DNA of 64,000 nucleotides from Agrobacterium tumefaciens (GCA_017744915.1 JAGIAH010000001.1:620001-684000); one strand, 5' to 3'. Positions 1-9,492 are shown, counted from the first letter of the stretch. The notes: generated by a model not told the origin, from the sequence alone. A program made the numbers and translations.

Positions 1-929
1 GCTTCAACGAAATCTTCGAACGCGAAGTCGCAGTGTTTTTCGTCGCCACCGGCACGGCGGCCAATTCGCTTTCGCTGGCCAGCATCGCCCGCGCCGGCGG
101 CCTGACCTTCTGTCATTCCGAAGCGCATGTGATCGAGGATGAATGCGGCGCCCCGGATTTCTTTTCCGGCATGCGCATGGTCGCCGTCGAGGGGCCGAAT
201 GGCAAGATGCTGCCGGAAAACCTGATCGAACGCATTGCGCGTTATCCGCAGGATGCCGTGCACCATGGGCGCGCCGCTGCCATCACCATGACACAGGCAA
301 CCGAGGCCGGCACCGTCTACACGCTCGATGAAATCGACGCGATATCGAAGATCGCCAAGGAAAACGGCCTGCCGCTGCATATGGATGGCGCGCGGTTTGC
401 CAATGCGCTTGCCGCCCTCGGCACCACACCCGCCGAAATGACCTGGAAACGCGGCGTCGATGTCCTGTCTTTCGGCGGCACGAAAAACGGCTGCTGGTGC
501 GCGGAAGCGATCGTCTTCTTCGATCCTTCGCTCGCGCGGGACTTCTCCTTCCTGCGCAAGCGCACCGCCCAGCTCTTTTCAAAATCGCGCTTCATCGCCG
601 CGCAGTTCGAAGCCTATCTGCAGGACGATCTGTGGCTCGGCCTCGCCGGCCACGCCAATGCCATGGCCAACCGGCTGCGCGCCGGTTTCGGCTCATTGAA
701 CAGCGCCCGCCTCGCCTGGCCGACCCAGGCCAATGAAGTTTTCGCCATTCTGCCAAAGGCAGCTGCGGAAGCAGCGACAGAAAAGGGCGCGAAGTTCTAT
801 GACTGGCTGGAGCCGCGCGACATGCCGGAAAAGGTCGGCAAGGACGAAGCGCTGATCCGCATGGTCACCAGCTTTGCGACGACCGAAGCCGATGTGGACG
901 AATTCCTGTCGATCTGCGCTGCCGTTTGA
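1..929 (+). CDS. ltaE: Low-specificity L-threonine aldolase (5' end missing)
   Basis: The reading frame is already open at base 3 and runs 308 codons to the TGA at 927-929, so the true start lies upstream of the window; an internal GTG at 33 is not a credible start because conserved sequence precedes it. The family cleaves L-threonine and allo-threonine to glycine and acetaldehyde with PLP. Visible marks are the GTAAN segment near the start, HMDGARFANA in the middle and the Schiff-base lysine in SFGGTKNG. Family members are about 340-350 residues, so roughly 40 residues are missing. It is convergent with kdpE and not part of that system. Confidence 0.9.
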   Translation, partial: FNEIFEREVAVFFVATGTAANSLSLASIARAGGLTFCHSEAHVIEDECGAPDFFSGMRMVAVEGPNGKMLPENLIERIARYPQDAVHHGRAAAITMTQATEAGTVYTLDEIDAISKIAKENGLPLHMDGARFANALAALGTTPAEMTWKRGVDVLSFGGTKNGCWCAEAIVFFDPSLARDFSFLRKRTAQLFSKSRFIAAQFEAYLQDDLWLGLAGHANAMANRLRAGFGSLNSARLAWPTQANEVFAILPKAAAEAATEKGAKFYDWLEPRDMPEKVGKDEALIRMVTSFATTEADVDEFLSICAAV

Positions 930-936
930 ACTATCG

Positions 937-961
937 GAGGGCGTCGCCTTTCGGCGCCCTC
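937..961. terminator. Hairpin between convergent ltaE and kdpE
   Basis: GAGGG (937-941) and CCCTC (957-961) pair around an inner CGCC/GGCG stem with a TTTC loop. It sits in the 30-base gap between two convergent genes and touches the kdpE stop codon. There is no strong T run, so a terminator role is inferred from position. Confidence 0.4.
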
Positions 962-1649
962 AAACCTCCTGCAACCGGTAACCCACCCCGGTTTCCGTCA
1001 GTATATAACGCGGCTGATCCGGGATTTTTTCGATCTTCTGGCGCAACTGGCGCACATAGACCCGCAGATATTGCACGTCGGTCAATTCATCCCAGACATG
1101 TTCCAGCAGGAAACGGTGCGTCAGCACCTTGCCGGCATGCTGCACCAGAACCCGCAGAATATCATATTCCTTGGGCGAGAGCTTCACCTCGCGATCCTCC
1201 ACCTTGACGATGCGCCGGACAAGATCGACCGAGAGATCACCGGTCTGAAACACCGGCCTTTCGCCCTGGCTCTGGAGGCGATGACGGAGCGCGACACGGA
1301 TGCGAGCGACAAGCTCGTTCATGCCGAAAGGCTTGGTGATGTAGTCATCCGCCCCGAGTTCCAGCGCCCTGACGATACCCGCCTCATCCGTGCGGCTGGA
1401 AAGGATGATGACCGGCAGCGCCAGCCCTTCTGCCCGCCACTTTTCCAGAAGATCATGCCCCGACATATCCGGCAGGCCGAGATCGAGAACAACGAGATCG
1501 GGCCTGTCTTCCCGGACCAGCTCCACCGCCACCTTCGCATTCATCGCTTCGCTCACCGCATATCCCTGCGTCGACAGGCCCACCCGCAGGAGCTTGCGGA
1601 TCGGCGGCTCGTCATCGACGATCAGAATACGAACGGCGGAATTGGTCAT
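960..1649 (-). CDS. kdpE: KdpE, potassium-responsive response regulator
   Basis: 229-residue OmpR/PhoB-type regulator. The receiver domain fills about residues 6-120, with acidic pocket VDDE at 11-14, phospho-acceptor D56 in VVLDLGLPD and the conserved lysine in ITKPF. A winged-helix DNA-binding domain occupies the C-terminal half, ending in a typical VRQLRQKIE / GVGYRL segment. It is the last gene of the kdp run, 60 bases after kdpD. The family activates kdpFABC transcription when potassium is low or osmolarity is high, after phosphorylation by KdpD. Confidence 0.95.
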   Translation of the reverse strand: MTNSAVRILIVDDEPPIRKLLRVGLSTQGYAVSEAMNAKVAVELVREDRPDLVVLDLGLPDMSGHDLLEKWRAEGLALPVIILSSRTDEAGIVRALELGADDYITKPFGMNELVARIRVALRHRLQSQGERPVFQTGDLSVDLVRRIVKVEDREVKLSPKEYDILRVLVQHAGKVLTHRFLLEHVWDELTDVQYLRVYVRQLRQKIEKIPDQPRYILTETGVGYRLQEV

Positions 1650-1709
1650 TCCCGATCTCCTTCAGCGTCATGGCAGAATGCATGACCATCTCTCGCCGGC
1701 AATAGCGCC

Positions 1710-4412
1710 TTAATCATGATCCAGCACCGGCGTATCGACGGCGACGGGCAGGCCTATGATGAATTGCGCTCCGCTACGGCCCGATCTGTTTTCCGCGCGG
1801 ATCGAGCCGCCCATCGCTTCGATGAAACCCTTGCAGATGGAGAGGCCGAGCCCCGTTCCCGCCTGCACATGATCCGCCTTTCGCACCCGGTAGAAACTGT
1901 CGAAGACCCGTTCGATATCATCGGGCGGAATGCCCGGCCCCTCGTCGGCAACCGACAGGAAGATATTTTTTCCCTGCCGCCAGCCGCGTATCGCAATGAT
2001 CGTGTGTTCGGGGGCGTATTTGGCCGCGTTGTCGATGAGGTTGAAAAGCACCTGTTCGAAAAGCACGGGATCGACCTTCAGCATCGGCAGGTCGGAGGGG
2101 ATATCAAGAACGACCTCGTGCCGGACGACGATCTTCGCCGCACGCGACAGCGCCGTTCCGACCATGTCGCCGAGGAAATGCAGCCCGTAATTCGGCTCCA
2201 TCGCGCCCGAACCGATCCTCGTCATATCGAGAAGGTTGGAGATGAAACGGTTCAGCCGTTCGGATTCCTCGACGATCGTCGACAGCAGTTCGGCGCGCGC
2301 ATCCGGCGGAATATCCTCGGCAAAATCCTTCAGCGTTCCAGCCGAGCCCAGAATGGCCGCAAGCGGCGTCTTGAGATCATGGGAAATGGAGGTCAGGAGC
2401 GCCGTGCGCAGCCGGTCGGTTTCCGCCGCGAGCCTTGCCCTGTCGACATCCGAGACGAGTTGAATGCGCTCTATGGCGAGCGCCGCCTGATCGGCCAGCG
2501 CGTCAAACAGCCGTTGCTGTTCCGGCGTCAGCAGCGGCCCGAGCCGGTCGTCGTCCAGCCCCACCACACCGACGGCGCCACTGCCGGTGCGCAACGGCAG
2601 ATAGAGCCGCTTGGCGCCGGGAAGCGTATCTGCGCCCCTGCCCGCGGCCTTGTTGTGTTCCCATGCCCACTGGGCGGCAGCAATATCGGCATCCACCAGC
2701 GTATCGTCCGGCGGATATCCCGCCTTGACCGCTATCGTATTGTTTTCCGGCAGAAGCAGAACGATCCGTACCTTCAGCATCGAGGCCATCTGGAAAGCGG
2801 CGGCCCACAACACGTCGTCCAGCGTTCCGGTCACCGAGAGCTTCTTCGAGAACAGATACAAATCTTCCGTCGTTCGCGCCCTTGCCCGCGCGGCGGCGGC
2901 CTGCCGTTGCACGGCCGCCGTGAGATTGGAGGCGACAAGCGCGACACCAAGGTAAAACAGCAGCGCCACGACGCTTTCCGGATCGCGAACGGTCAGCGTG
3001 TAACGCGGCTCAAGGAAGAAAAAATTGAAGGCAAAAGCGCCAAGCAGCGAAGCATAAAGCGCCGGCCCCAGGCCGCCGCGCACGGCAGCGGCCAGAACCG
3101 CCATCAGGAACACCAGCGCCAGATTTCTAACATCGAGCGTCTGGTCAAGCACGATGCCGGCCACGATTGCCAAACCGACAAACAGCGTGCTGTTGAGATA
3201 GGGCCTTATGGAACGATGCGATTGGGCCAGCGCCGGCTTTGCGACCTGACCCGGCTTCTCTTCTTTTTTATCGCCGGAAATGACATGCACGCTGATATCG
3301 CCGGCGTGGTCGATCAGATCATGCGTCAGCGAGCGCTGAAAAATCCTCTGCCACCAGGATTTTCGCGGGCGGCCGATGATGATGTGGGTGAAATTATTGG
3401 CGTTGGCGTAGGAGATGATCTCGCGTGTGAGATCAAGCGCCGGCAGGATCACCGTTTCGCCGCCAAGCTGCTGGGCAAGCCGCATGGTGCCGGCCAGCCG
3501 GTCCTTCTCCGCCTCCGACAATTGCTGTGAACGCGGCGTGTCGAGATGCAGCGCCGTCCACGGTGCACGCAGGCGGTCCGCCTGCCTTCGGGCATAACGC
3601 ACCAGCCCCGGCCCGTTGCCGCCATGGTCGAGGCAGACCAGAACCCGGTCTCCCGCCGCCCAGGGGCCGGAAATGGCATGGGACTGCATGTGGTTGAGCA
3701 ATTGCTCGTCCACCCGCTGCGCCGTGCGGCGTAGTGCAAGCTCGCGCAGCGCCGTCAGGTTACCTCGGGAGAAATAGTTCTCGATGGCGCGCCGGGCGGT
3801 ACGCGGCAGGTAAACCTTGCCATCCTGCAGCCGCTTGATCAGATCATCGGGAGTAATATCGATGATTTCCACATCGTCGGCCCGGTCGATGATGCTGTCA
3901 GGCACCGTTTCGCGCACGCGGATGCGGGTGATCTGCGCCACCACATCATTCAGACTTTCGACATGCTGGATGTTCAGCGTCGTATAGACATCGATGCCCT
4001 GCGCGAGGATTTCCTGAACATCCATATAGCGCTTGGGGTGGCGGCTGCCGGAGGCATTGGTATGGGCAAGCTCATCGACCAGAACCAGAGCGGGGCGGCG
4101 AGCGAGGATGGCGTCGAGATCCATTTCCTCCAGGACCTGACCGCGATAGTCGATGCGCCTGCGGGGGATCACCTCCAGCCCTTCGACCAGCGCCTCGGTT
4201 TCCCGGCGGCCATGGGTTTCCACGACACCGATAACGGTGTCGACACCATCCGCGAGCTTCGCCCGGCCGGACATCAGCATCTCATAGGTCTTGCCGACGC
4301 CGGGGGCAGCGCCCAGAAAAATCTTCAGCCGGCCTCTCGCCTCGCGCCGGGCATTTTCCAGCAGCGCATCGGGCGACGGTCGGCTCGGCATATCGCGATT
4401 GTCGTCAGGCAT
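1710..4412 (-). CDS. kdpD: KdpD, potassium sensor histidine kinase
   Basis: 900 residues, the normal full length. The N-terminal KdpD domain carries Walker A GAAPGVGKT (about 34-42) and a Walker B-like VLVDELAHTN. A universal-stress-protein-like domain follows, then four closely spaced membrane segments around residues 400-500, a GAF-type region, and a kinase core with SISHDLKTP (phospho-acceptor His678), N box DNAAKYAP and G box GTGLGLSI. It phosphorylates KdpE in response to potassium limitation. It is separated from kdpC by a perfect 12-bp hairpin, so kdpDE may be expressed at a different level from kdpFABC. Confidence 0.95.
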   Translation of the reverse strand: MPDDNRDMPSRPSPDALLENARREARGRLKIFLGAAPGVGKTYEMLMSGRAKLADGVDTVIGVVETHGRRETEALVEGLEVIPRRRIDYRGQVLEEMDLDAILARRPALVLVDELAHTNASGSRHPKRYMDVQEILAQGIDVYTTLNIQHVESLNDVVAQITRIRVRETVPDSIIDRADDVEIIDITPDDLIKRLQDGKVYLPRTARRAIENYFSRGNLTALRELALRRTAQRVDEQLLNHMQSHAISGPWAAGDRVLVCLDHGGNGPGLVRYARRQADRLRAPWTALHLDTPRSQQLSEAEKDRLAGTMRLAQQLGGETVILPALDLTREIISYANANNFTHIIIGRPRKSWWQRIFQRSLTHDLIDHAGDISVHVISGDKKEEKPGQVAKPALAQSHRSIRPYLNSTLFVGLAIVAGIVLDQTLDVRNLALVFLMAVLAAAVRGGLGPALYASLLGAFAFNFFFLEPRYTLTVRDPESVVALLFYLGVALVASNLTAAVQRQAAAARARARTTEDLYLFSKKLSVTGTLDDVLWAAAFQMASMLKVRIVLLLPENNTIAVKAGYPPDDTLVDADIAAAQWAWEHNKAAGRGADTLPGAKRLYLPLRTGSGAVGVVGLDDDRLGPLLTPEQQRLFDALADQAALAIERIQLVSDVDRARLAAETDRLRTALLTSISHDLKTPLAAILGSAGTLKDFAEDIPPDARAELLSTIVEESERLNRFISNLLDMTRIGSGAMEPNYGLHFLGDMVGTALSRAAKIVVRHEVVLDIPSDLPMLKVDPVLFEQVLFNLIDNAAKYAPEHTIIAIRGWRQGKNIFLSVADEGPGIPPDDIERVFDSFYRVRKADHVQAGTGLGLSICKGFIEAMGGSIRAENRSGRSGAQFIIGLPVAVDTPVLDHD

Positions 4413-4430
4413 TTAACCACCAGTGGTCGA

Positions 4431-4458
4431 GGCTATGGCTTCCAAAGAAGCCATAGCC
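4431..4458 (-). terminator. Perfect hairpin between kdpC and kdpD
   Basis: GGCTATGGCTTC (4431-4442) and GAAGCCATAGCC (4447-4458) form a 12-bp stem with a 4-base loop in the 54-base kdpC-kdpD gap. No T run follows on the minus strand, so partial termination, attenuation or an mRNA processing/stability element are all possible. Confidence 0.5.
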
Positions 4459-4466
4459 ATTTCAGT

Positions 4467-5033
4467 TTATGAGCCGGCGGCGTCAAGTGCCATATTGAGC
4501 GCCAGTACATTTACGACGGGCTCACCCATGAAGCCGAGTTCCGGCGCTTCGACATGACGCTCAACGAGGGCACGCAGCGCGGCCTCATCCATACCCCTTG
4601 CCCTGGCGACACGCGGCACCTGGAAATAGGCGGCCTCAGGTGAGACATGCGGATCGAGACCGCTGCCCGATGCCGTCGCCAGATCGGCGGGAACATCGGC
4701 TGCCGGGTTTTCGGCTTTTGCGGCCTCGTAATCCGTCTTCACCCGGTCAATGAGCTTGGCGCTCGTCGGGCCGAGATTGGAACCGGATGATGAGGCGGCA
4801 TTATATCCGTCGCCGGCGGCGGAGGGGCGCCCGTGAAAATAGGTCTCGCCAGTGAAGGCCTGACCGATCAATTGCGAGCCGACTACCTTGCCATCCTTCT
4901 CGATCAGGCTGCCATTGGCCTGAACGGGAAAGAGCGCCTGCGCCAGACCCGTCATGCCGAGCGGATAAGCAAGGCCGGTAATGGCAGTGGTGGCGAGGAT
5001 CAGCACCAGTGCGGGACGAAGCTGTTTGAACAT
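4467..5033 (-). CDS. kdpC: KdpC, potassium-transporting ATPase C subunit
   Basis: 188 residues. One N-terminal membrane segment (about residues 8-36) is followed by a periplasmic domain containing the family's [15 protein letters not shown] and DPHVSPEAA motifs. KdpC is the accessory subunit of the KdpFABC complex in the inner membrane and is thought to stabilise KdpA-KdpB and affect nucleotide affinity. It lies 12 bases downstream of kdpB on the same strand, so it is almost certainly co-transcribed and translationally close-coupled. Confidence 0.95.
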   Translation of the reverse strand: MFKQLRPALVLILATTAITGLAYPLGMTGLAQALFPVQANGSLIEKDGKVVGSQLIGQAFTGETYFHGRPSAAGDGYNAASSSGSNLGPTSAKLIDRVKTDYEAAKAENPAADVPADLATASGSGLDPHVSPEAAYFQVPRVARARGMDEAALRALVERHVEAPELGFMGEPVVNVLALNMALDAAGS

Positions 5034-5045
5034 TGTCTTTACTCC

Positions 5046-7130
5046 TCAGGCGAGACCGAGCGCGGTAATGGCGAGGTCGATGGCCTTGATGCCGATGAAG
5101 GGAACGATGATGCCGCCGAGGCCATAGATGACCAGATTGCGCGACAGCAGCGCGCCGGCACCGATCGGGCGATATTTGACGCCCTTCAGCGATAGCGGGA
5201 TAAGCGCGATGATGATGAGCGCGTTGAAGATGATGGCCGAGAGGATGGCGCTCTGCGGCGTTGAGAGCCCCATCACGTTCAGGACGCCAAGCTGCGGATA
5301 GAGCGCCAGGAACATCGCCGGAATGATGGCGAAATATTTGGCTATATCGTTGGCGATGGAGAAGGTCGTCAGCGCACCGCGCGTCATCAGCAATTGCTTG
5401 CCGATTTCGACGATCTCGATGAGCTTGGTCGGATCGCTGTCGAGATCGACCATGTTGCCGGCCTCGCGGGCCGCCACCGTGCCGGTGTTCATGGCGACGC
5501 CGACATCGGCCTGCGCCAGCGCCGGCGCATCGTTGGTGCCGTCACCGCACATGGCGACGAGCTTGCCCTTGGCCTGCTCCTCGCGGATCAGTTCCAGCTT
5601 GTTTTCCGGCGTCGCCTGGGCAAGGAAATCATCGACCCCTGCTTCCGCAGCGATGGCAGCCGCCGTCATTGGGTTGTCGCCGGTAATCATCACAGTACGG
5701 ATGCCCATGCGGCGAAGCTCGGCGAAACGTTCGCGAATGCCGCCCTTGACGATATCCTTCAGCTGCACGACGCCGAGCAGCTTGCCATCGCGCACCACGG
5801 CAAGCGGCGTGCCGCCGGCCTTGGCGATGTCTTCCGCTATTGTGCGGATAGCCCGCGTAACGTCCGTTTCGGTTTTGAGGGCAAGCGCCGCATTGCCATG
5901 TTGCAGAGCGCCGCCATCGACATAAGCGAGAACCGCATCAACCGCACCCTTGCGAATGGAGGCGCCTTCAAAATCGACGCCGCTCATGCGGGTCTGGGCG
6001 GTGAAGGGCACGAAGCTGGCGTGCAGCTTCTGCATGTCGCGGGCGCGGATGCCGTATTTTTCCTTGGCCAGAACCACGACGGAGCGGCCTTCCGGGGTTT
6101 CGTCGGCAAGCGAGGCGAGCTGCGCGGCATCGGCAAGTTCCTGTTCGGAAACGCCGGGGATGGGGCGGAACTCGGTCGCCTGCCGGTTGCCAAGTGTGAT
6201 GGTGCCGGTCTTGTCGAGCAGCAGCGTATCGACGTCACCCGCCGCCTCGACGGCGCGGCCGGACATGGCGAGCACGTTGAAACGCACCAGCCTGTCCATG
6301 CCGGCAATGCCGATGGCGGACAGAAGCGCGCCGATGGTGGTTGGGATCAGCGTGACGAACAGCGCCACCAGCACGATGATCGGGATGGAACCGCCGGCAT
6401 AGGTCGCAAAGCTCGGAATGGTCGCAGTGGCGAGAACGAAGATCAGCGTCATGCCGGCCAGCAGGATGTTGAGCGCGATCTCGTTCGGTGTCTTCTGGCG
6501 CTCGGCACCTTCGACCAGCGAAATCATCCGGTCGAGGAAGGTGGAGCCGGCAGCAGCGGTGATGCGCACCCTTATCCAATCCGACAGAACCTGCGTGCCG
6601 CCGGTAACAGCCGAGCGGTCGCCGCCGGATTCGCGGATGACGGGGGCGGATTCGCCGGTTATTGCCGCCTCGTTGACGGAGGCGACACCCTCGATGACTT
6701 CACCGTCGGAGGGGATGATATCGCCTGCTTCGACGAGAACGACATCGTTCACCTTCAAGCTGTCGCCCGCAACCATTTTATACTGGCTGCGATCATCGCC
6801 GGTCAGAAGTTTCGCCTGGGTTTCCGTGCGGGTCTTGCGCAGGGAATCCGCCTGCGCCTTGCCGCGCCCTTCGGCGACGGCTTCGGCGAAATTGGCAAAC
6901 AGCACTGTGAACCAGAGCCAGAGATTGATCTGGAAGGAAAAGGCGAGATTGGCGCCGCCGATGATGAGATCGCGGATGAACAGCACTGTTGTCAGCACCG
7001 ACACGGTCGCCACCACGAACATGACCGGGTTGCGCGCAAGCGTGCGCGGGTTGAGCTTTTTGAATGCGTCGGCGATTGCCGGCACGAGAATGCGAGAATC
7101 GAGGATGCTCGCTTGTTTGGACTGGCTCAT
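5046..7130 (-). CDS. kdpB: KdpB, P-type ATPase subunit of the potassium pump
   Basis: 694 residues from the ATG at 7130. The frame stays open 41 codons further upstream, but that extension is basic, unlike the family, and overlaps the 53-aa ORF, so I reject it. The sequence shows TGES (158-161), the phosphorylated aspartate D306 in DKTGT, and the nucleotide-binding and hinge motifs MITGDN and [10 protein letters not shown]. The TGES serine is the residue reported as inhibitory-phosphorylated in E. coli KdpB. KdpB hydrolyses ATP to drive potassium entry through KdpA. Confidence 0.96.
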   Translation of the reverse strand: MSQSKQASILDSRILVPAIADAFKKLNPRTLARNPVMFVVATVSVLTTVLFIRDLIIGGANLAFSFQINLWLWFTVLFANFAEAVAEGRGKAQADSLRKTRTETQAKLLTGDDRSQYKMVAGDSLKVNDVVLVEAGDIIPSDGEVIEGVASVNEAAITGESAPVIRESGGDRSAVTGGTQVLSDWIRVRITAAAGSTFLDRMISLVEGAERQKTPNEIALNILLAGMTLIFVLATATIPSFATYAGGSIPIIVLVALFVTLIPTTIGALLSAIGIAGMDRLVRFNVLAMSGRAVEAAGDVDTLLLDKTGTITLGNRQATEFRPIPGVSEQELADAAQLASLADETPEGRSVVVLAKEKYGIRARDMQKLHASFVPFTAQTRMSGVDFEGASIRKGAVDAVLAYVDGGALQHGNAALALKTETDVTRAIRTIAEDIAKAGGTPLAVVRDGKLLGVVQLKDIVKGGIRERFAELRRMGIRTVMITGDNPMTAAAIAAEAGVDDFLAQATPENKLELIREEQAKGKLVAMCGDGTNDAPALAQADVGVAMNTGTVAAREAGNMVDLDSDPTKLIEIVEIGKQLLMTRGALTTFSIANDIAKYFAIIPAMFLALYPQLGVLNVMGLSTPQSAILSAIIFNALIIIALIPLSLKGVKYRPIGAGALLSRNLVIYGLGGIIVPFIGIKAIDLAITALGLA

Positions 7131-7174
7131 GAAGAGGCTCCAGCGTTTGAAACAGGGCGACCGATAAGGATCGA

Positions 7175-7336
7175 TCAGCCCGTGATAACTTCGAGGGCGA
7201 CGACGGCGGCGAACAGAGCCGCCATCATCGCAAGAATGAGATTGGAGGCGCACCAGCCGCCGGGCGTGGCGCTCCCCTTGCCGGGAGCGCTTTTGCGGGC
7301 GGGAACGATGCGGTTACTTCGGGACTTGTCGTTCAT
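7175..7336 (-). CDS. Small predicted membrane protein between kdpA and kdpB
   Basis: 53 codons from ATG at 7336 to TGA at 7175, beginning 9 bases after the kdpA stop and ending 44 bases before the kdpB start. The N-terminal half is basic ([15 protein letters not shown]) and the C-terminal half has one hydrophobic segment, [21 protein letters not shown], giving a likely cytoplasm-in single-pass topology. Third codon positions are strongly G/C, as in neighbouring genes. The upstream AGGTGA is a weak ribosome site. I do not recognise a family. Its place inside the operon suggests an accessory peptide of the pump, which is inference. Confidence 0.55.
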   Translation of the reverse strand: MNDKSRSNRIVPARKSAPGKGSATPGGWCASNLILAMMAALFAAVVALEVITG

Positions 7337-7345
7337 GGCATCACC

Positions 7346-9049
7346 TCAGAAGAGCTGACCTGCCGCCATCACCAGATGTTCGGCAACGGGGCCAAGCGCG
7401 AGCGCAGGCAGGAAGGTGAGGCCGCCGACAATCAGGATCGTGCCGACAAGCAGGCCAACGAAGAGCGGGCCATCGGTCGGGAAGGTGCCTGCCGATGCCG
7501 GAACGGTCTTCTTGGTGACCAGCGAGCCAGCAATGGCGAGTGCCGGGATGATGACCAGAAAACGCCCCATCAGCATGCCGAAACCAAGGGTGATGTTGTA
7601 CCAGGTCGTATTGCCCGTCAGACCGCCGAAAGCCGAGCCGTTATTGGCGGCCGCCGAAGTATAGGCATAGAGGATTTCGGAGAAGCCGTGCGGTCCGGCC
7701 GTGCCGATCGACGCCACCGCCGAGGGCAGAACCGTGGCCGTGGCGGTGAAGGCCAGCATGGCGAGCGGCAGGCAGAGAATGGCCAGAACCGCCATCTTCA
7801 TTTCCTTGGCTTCGATCTTCTTGCCGAGATATTCCGGCGTGCGGCCGACCATCAGCCCCGCCACGAAGATGGCGATGACGATGAAGAGCAGAATGCCGTA
7901 GAAACCCGCGCCGACACCGCCGACGATCACCTCGCCCAGCTGCATGTTGATGAGCGGAACGAGACCACCAAGCGCCGTGAAGCTGCCATGCATGGCATTG
8001 ACCGCGCCACAGGATGCAGCCGTGGTGATCACCGCAAAGAGTGACGAAAGCGCCACGCCGAAGCGGACTTCCTTGCCCTCCATGTTGCCACCAGCGAGAC
8101 CAAAGCTGTGCATCAGCGGGTTTCCGGCCGCTTCCGCCCAATAGGTTACGGCGACGCCAGCGATGAACAGCACGCCCATCGCGGCAAGGATCGCCCAGCC
8201 CTGACGCTGGTTGCCGACCATGCGGCCGAAGACATTGGTGAAGGCGGCACCGATCGCGAAGATCGACACCATCTGGATCATGTTGGAAATGGCGTCCGGG
8301 TTCTCAAAGGGATGCGCGGAATTGGCGTTGAAGAAACCGCCACCATTGGTGCCGAGCATCTTGATCGCCAGCTGCGACGCCACGGGGCCGACGGCAATCG
8401 TCTGCTGCGCGCCTTCCAGTGTCTGCGCCGTGACATAGGCGCCGAGCGTTTGCGGCACGCCGAGCCACACATAGACGAGTGTGAGAATAATGCAGAGCGG
8501 CAAGAGCACGTAGAGCGTGGAGCGGACCATATCCACCCAGAAATTACCGATCGCCTTGCCGGAAGCGCGCGAAAAAGCGCGGATGAGGCCGATGGCGATC
8601 GCCATGCCCGTGGCGGCCGAAACGAAATTCTGCACCGTGAGACCGGCCATCTGGGTCAGATAGGACAGAGTGCTTTCCCCGCCGTAATTCTGCCAGTTGG
8701 TATTGGTGACGAAGCTGACCGCCGTATTGAAGGACAATTCAGGCCCGACGGCCGGCATCGCCTGCGGATTATAGGGCAGCACGGCCTGAAAGCGCATCAG
8801 CGCATAAAGCAGAGCGAAGCCGAGCAGGTTGAAGAGAAGCATGGAGAACGCATAGGTCGTCCAATGCTGTTCCTCGCGCTCGCTGGTGCCGGCAACGGCA
8901 TAGAGACCGCGCTCGACGGGTGCGAGAACCGGCGACAGCAGGGTGCGTTCGCCGTTGAAGACACGCGCCATGTAGAAGCCGAGCGGCTTCACCAGCGCAA
9001 ATACGATCCCGCAGAAAAGCAGGACCTGAAACCATCCATTGAGGGTCAT
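7346..9049 (-). CDS. kdpA: KdpA, potassium channel-like subunit
   Basis: 567 residues with about ten hydrophobic segments. The four selectivity-loop regions of the family are readable: [41 protein letters not shown] and [10 protein letters not shown]. KdpA binds and conducts potassium in the KdpFABC complex. The start at 9049 has no good Shine-Dalgarno sequence. Instead a perfect 7+7 inverted repeat (9052-9067) lies 2 bases upstream of the ATG, with a longer repeat palindrome beyond it, so initiation may depend on mRNA structure or coupling from kdpF. Confidence 0.96.
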   Translation of the reverse strand: MTLNGWFQVLLFCGIVFALVKPLGFYMARVFNGERTLLSPVLAPVERGLYAVAGTSEREEQHWTTYAFSMLLFNLLGFALLYALMRFQAVLPYNPQAMPAVGPELSFNTAVSFVTNTNWQNYGGESTLSYLTQMAGLTVQNFVSAATGMAIAIGLIRAFSRASGKAIGNFWVDMVRSTLYVLLPLCIILTLVYVWLGVPQTLGAYVTAQTLEGAQQTIAVGPVASQLAIKMLGTNGGGFFNANSAHPFENPDAISNMIQMVSIFAIGAAFTNVFGRMVGNQRQGWAILAAMGVLFIAGVAVTYWAEAAGNPLMHSFGLAGGNMEGKEVRFGVALSSLFAVITTAASCGAVNAMHGSFTALGGLVPLINMQLGEVIVGGVGAGFYGILLFIVIAIFVAGLMVGRTPEYLGKKIEAKEMKMAVLAILCLPLAMLAFTATATVLPSAVASIGTAGPHGFSEILYAYTSAAANNGSAFGGLTGNTTWYNITLGFGMLMGRFLVIIPALAIAGSLVTKKTVPASAGTFPTDGPLFVGLLVGTILIVGGLTFLPALALGPVAEHLVMAAGQLF

Positions 9050-9051
9050 TG

Positions 9052-9067
9052 TATTGAACTTTCAATA
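9052..9067 (-). promoter_or_regulatory. Perfect inverted repeat abutting the kdpA start
   Basis: TATTGAACTTTCAATA is a perfect palindrome (7-bp arms, 2-base centre) ending 2 bases before the kdpA ATG, where a ribosome site would normally lie. It could be a protein operator or an mRNA hairpin limiting kdpA initiation. Confidence 0.4.
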
Positions 9068-9068
9068 A

Positions 9069-9115
9069 AGCATCGGACCGAAAAGTGTCATACGGTTTTC
9101 GGATAATCCGATGCT
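9069..9115. repeat. Palindromic intergenic repeat resembling rhizobial repeat elements
   Basis: AGCATCGGA plus CCGAAAA (9069-9084) is matched by TTTTCGG plus TCCGATGCT (9096-9115). The arms pair over 9 bp and 7 bp, interrupted by a 4-base bulge (ATAA) on one side, with an 11-base loop. The sequence resembles the GCATCGG...CCGAAAA palindromes I recall as common between genes in Rhizobiaceae. It lies in the kdpF-kdpA gap inside the operon. Family membership is from memory, not a search. Confidence 0.5.
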
Positions 9116-9182
9116 CAGACAGAAAGAGAGAGCGGCGGATCCGATTCCGTTTATCTCCGCCACTCGAACCGCCGCTTCCCGA

Positions 9183-9272
9183 TCAGAAGCGTTCGGGGCG
9201 AATGAGAGCGTAAGTGAGATAGGCGGCGACAAAGACGGTGACGGCACCACTCAGGACATAATCGAATATCAT
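9183..9272 (-). CDS. kdpF: KdpF, small membrane subunit of the Kdp ATPase
   Basis: 29 codons, ATG at 9272 to TGA at 9183, with a strong GGAGG 5 bases upstream. The product MIFDYVLSGAVTVFVAAYLTY continues into a C-terminal ALIRPERF. One membrane helix followed by a short tail with a conserved E-x-F ending is the signature of KdpF, which is also 29 residues in E. coli. KdpF stabilises the KdpABC complex. It lies just upstream of kdpA, as in other bacteria, and 12 bases after the 27-aa ORF. Confidence 0.88.
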   Translation of the reverse strand: MIFDYVLSGAVTVFVAAYLTYALIRPERF

Positions 9273-9284
9273 CGCGGCCTCCGT

Positions 9285-9368
9285 CTAAAGCCGGTCGCAG
9301 GCGCGCGTATAGGCAAAGCAGAGGGCGAAAAACACCGTCGCTGCGCCGATCAGAACAAGATCCATCAT
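9285..9368 (-). CDS. 27-aa membrane peptide at the head of the kdp operon
   Basis: ATG at 9368 (or the adjacent ATG at 9365) to TAG at 9285, with AAAGGAGT centred about 10 bases upstream. The product begins MMDLVLIGAATVFFALCFAY and ends TRACDRL: one hydrophobic helix and a short charged tail. I recall similar unnamed peptides with an (A/L)C(D/E)RL ending next to kdpF in several Proteobacteria, but this was not checked. A longer in-frame GTG/ATG start near 9491 exists but has no better ribosome site. It is probably the first cistron of the kdp mRNA. Confidence 0.65.
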   Translation of the reverse strand: MMDLVLIGAATVFFALCFAYTRACDRL

Positions 9369-9492
9369 CGATGGGACTCCTTTTTCATCTGGGAGCCGGA
9401 CAGGAAGAAAAGCGCCGTCATGTGGGACGTCGCTTTTCATTCTTTCTGGCTGAGAAGGGAACACCATCCCTTCCCGCACAGAAGAATGCACC

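Noticed and set aside
7131-7253. 41-residue N-terminal extension of KdpB
   Set aside because: Unlike the family, and it overlaps the better supported 53-aa frame. ATG 7130 gives the normal KdpB start.
5394-7358. 654-codon open frame on the plus strand opposite kdpB
   Set aside because: Long antisense frames are expected in high-GC coding DNA. The translation is His/Gly/Arg/Asp-rich with no family features, while kdpB on the other strand is unmistakable. Similar shadows opposite kdpD (1716-3530) and the RND gene (14584-16041) were dropped for the same reason.
9055-9068. TGAACTTTCAATAA occurs exactly both here and at 21913-21926
   Set aside because: A few exact 14-mers are expected by chance in 64 kb. 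The contexts (kdpA start and hutX promoter) are not otherwise alike.
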